Assembly (NCBI GenBank): GCA_030641425.1
Contig: DAOWHM010000043.1
Location: 1 to 6,940, forward strand
From: Candidatus Bathyarchaeota archaeon
GTDB lineage: Archaea > Thermoproteota > Bathyarchaeia > Bathyarchaeales > SOJC01
Reading direction: 5' to 3'
Length of the DNA stretch: 6,940 bases
Below are positions 5,854 to 6,940 of this stretch, piece by piece (position 1 is the stretch's first letter; each line of letters opens with the position of its first letter). The translations under genes and the position numbers were made by a program. The notes under the pieces are model-generated. The model was given only the letters and a program-made list of their open reading frames with translations. It had not been told where the DNA came from and did not search any database.

Positions 5854-6732
5854 TCAAATTCTTTTTTGGTGGATAAACTCTGTGTTAGGTTCCTCTTGGG
5901 TGAACCCAGATTCCGTAAGGGCCTCCACGACTACGGGTACATTGCAGGCAAAGGCGTAAATCTTCTTCTTTCGTTGGACTAGAGAGTATTTTTTGAAGAA
6001 ATTCATCATGTCCACTATCGACTGGAAGTCTCCGTCGATGTAACACGTTTGGAAAGCCAGTTCTTCCCATGCATCTCCTATGGCTTCGTCCGTTAGGACA
6101 ATTCCATCAATTACATCACCGTTTTTGTGTATGATGACCTTCTTGTCGGTGACGAAACTTCTAAGATCATCGCTGTCAAGCGACTTCCACTCGAATATTA
6201 CAGTATACAAACCCCCCGACTTCTCGAATACCTTAGAGTCCTTTAGGAGTTTCATTACTTCTTTCAGATCGGTCCTCTTAGCCCACCTGGAATTCGTAGC
6301 TTCTCTAGTTTGAAGCTCTTCACACTCCATGGTTAGGAAATCAGAAACCTTTGTGAAGCCTAGTCTCGCAATAGTTTTTTGAGCCACATGGTTGTCTGAA
6401 TCCGTTACCAGCCTGACGATTTCAACCCCTCTATCTACAGCCCATCGCAAGCAAGCCTCTGTCAATGCAGTCGCAATCCCCTTACGTCTAAATTGAGCAT
6501 CGGTTCTAGCAGTCTGCATCCAGGCTTCACCAGGCTTTTGAAGAGAGACACGCATAATTCCGACTGGTTTGTCGTGTAGGGTTGCAGTGAAAAGCCTTGC
6601 ATGTTTCTCAAGCAGCCATCTATCCCAAACATGGCCGATGTAATCCCCCCAGTCAAAAGTATGCGCGCAAAACTTGAGAACAACCTCCTTATCAGTCTGT
6701 TGGGTTGGACGTATCAAGAGTTGAATTCCCAT
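5854..6732 (-). CDS. GNAT family N-acetyltransferase with degenerate second GNAT-like half
   Basis: A 292-residue cytoplasmic protein of the GCN5-related acetyltransferase superfamily, which transfers acetyl from acetyl-CoA to an amine; the substrate cannot be told from sequence. The N-terminal half (about 1-138) is a full GNAT domain. ARLFTATLHDKPVGIMRVSL gives strands 2-4, RRKGIATALTEACLRWAVDR (82-101) carries the R/Q-x-x-G-x-A acetyl-CoA loop, and NHVAQKTIARLGFTKVSDF is the motif B region. The C-terminal half, from about 147, has GNAT-like order, including GDVIDGIVL and a terminal ALTESGFTQEE resembling motif B. It shows no acetyl-CoA loop, so it looks like an inactive second copy (inference). 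I chose ATG 6732-6730 over TTG 6738 because it fits the family and the promoter spacing. It is a single gene, convergent with the MoaD-like gene. Confidence 0.88.
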   Translation of the reverse strand: MGIQLLIRPTQQTDKEVVLKFCAHTFDWGDYIGHVWDRWLLEKHARLFTATLHDKPVGIMRVSLQKPGEAWMQTARTDAQFRRKGIATALTEACLRWAVDRGVEIVRLVTDSDNHVAQKTIARLGFTKVSDFLTMECEELQTREATNSRWAKRTDLKEVMKLLKDSKVFEKSGGLYTVIFEWKSLDSDDLRSFVTDKKVIIHKNGDVIDGIVLTDEAIGDAWEELAFQTCYIDGDFQSIVDMMNFFKKYSLVQRKKKIYAFACNVPVVVEALTESGFTQEEPNTEFIHQKRI

Positions 6733-6765
6733 GCTCAATACACATTGGGAAATGAGCTTTGGGTC

Positions 6766-6775
6766 CTATTTAAGA
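6766..6775 (-). promoter_or_regulatory. Candidate TATA box for the GNAT acetyltransferase
   Basis: The minus strand reads GTCTTAAATAGG, centred about 38 bases before the ATG. It would give a leader of about 12 bases. No ribosome binding site is evident, so translation may start from a very short leader. Confidence 0.4.
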
Positions 6776-6785
6776 CTAAACTCTT

Positions 6786-6900
6786 GATTGTTTGTTAACC
6801 ACTGGCTAGTTTCTCAAAATACTCGCTCACAATTTATGGGGGGGTACCCCCCCCCCTATTTTTTTGTCTGACCCTATCCTACGAGGATTGTCTAGTAACC
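6786..6900. repeat. Imperfect 15-base direct repeats exactly 100 bases apart
   Basis: GATTGTTTGTTAACC (6786-6800) and GATTGTCTAGTAACC (6886-6900) match at 12 of 15 positions. They flank the G/C palindrome almost symmetrically. They could be a remnant of a small insertion or binding sites, but such similarity can arise by chance in A/T-rich spacer DNA. Confidence 0.2.
6838..6866 (+). terminator. G7-TA-C10 palindrome followed by T-run, terminator-like
   Basis: Seven G, then TA, then ten C form a perfect 16-bp palindrome (6838-6853) that can fold as a GC-only stem around a short loop. TATTTTTTTG follows at once. On the plus strand this has the exact form of an intrinsic terminator. On the minus strand no T-run follows, so it acts, if at all, on plus-strand transcripts. 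No plus-strand gene ends just before it, which is odd. It could instead mark the end of an unrecognised RNA, insulate the acetyltransferase promoter, or be a slippage-prone homopolymer. Confidence 0.4.
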
Positions 6901-6940
6901 AAATTAAACAGATTGATGGCGAAACACGACGCAAATGGCA

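Larger units (their letters stand above)
6776..6940. other. Right-hand spacer without a recognisable gene
   Basis: Beyond the acetyltransferase promoter I see no coding region that I can support. The spacer holds the G7-TA-C10 palindrome and the weak direct repeats. An ATG at 6916 opens a plus-strand frame (MAKHDANG) that runs off the edge; it could be the start of the next gene, but eight codons without a clear ribosome binding site are not enough to call it. Confidence 0.5.

Noticed and set aside
5773..5982. Plus-strand frame of 69 codons over the convergent junction
   Set aside because: It begins inside the end of the MoaD-like gene and runs antisense into the acetyltransferase, with no recognisable protein content.
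6838..6856. G-quadruplex
   Set aside because: There is a single G-run on each strand, so an intramolecular four-tract quadruplex is not supported; the hairpin reading fits better.
6916..6940. Start of a plus-strand gene at the right edge (MAKHDANG)
   Set aside because: Only eight codons are visible and there is no convincing ribosome binding site or TATA box at proper spacing; mentioned in the spacer entry only.

Overview
This 6,940-base window is archaeal chromosome. The evidence is the set of archaeal/eukaryotic-type translation factors (aIF1A, aIF2 beta, a RIO1 kinase), an archaeal DUF424 protein, a pyruvoyl-dependent arginine decarboxylase, TATA-like boxes about 25-45 bases upstream of starts, and frequent GTG starts. 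The exact lineage cannot be fixed by eye. An uncultured TACK-type archaeon (for example Bathyarchaeia-like) is a guess, not a result.

Left part, minus strand (1-2234): reading in the direction of transcription, aIF2 beta is followed 3 bases later by a DUF424 gene. Then come pdaD (arginine decarboxylase), aIF1A, and, 14 bases after aIF1A, the N-terminal half of RIO1, which runs off the left edge. The likely transcription units are aIF2 beta-DUF424, pdaD alone (possibly leaderless), and aIF1A-rio1. Most of this block serves translation initiation and ribosome maturation. Agmatine, the pdaD product, feeds polyamine synthesis and is also the substrate that archaea attach to tRNA-Ile2, so its place here makes sense.

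Middle part, plus strand (2383-5387): gcvPA and gcvPB overlap by one base (TGATG) and encode the two subunits of the glycine-cleavage P-protein. The T, H and L components are not in the window. A separate small MoaD/ThiS-type ubiquitin-fold protein with a C-terminal GGG follows (about 5499-5783).

Right part: a minus-strand GNAT acetyltransferase (5854-6732) faces the MoaD gene. It has one canonical acetyltransferase domain and a C-terminal half that looks like a degenerate second copy. Beyond its promoter lies about 200 bases of apparent non-coding DNA with a striking G7-TA-C10 palindrome followed by a T-run.

I see no mobile element, CRISPR array, tRNA or rRNA. Nothing here amounts to a clearly new biological system. 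The most useful leads are the DUF424-aIF2 beta pair, the G/C palindrome, the two-domain GNAT protein and the gcvPA start.
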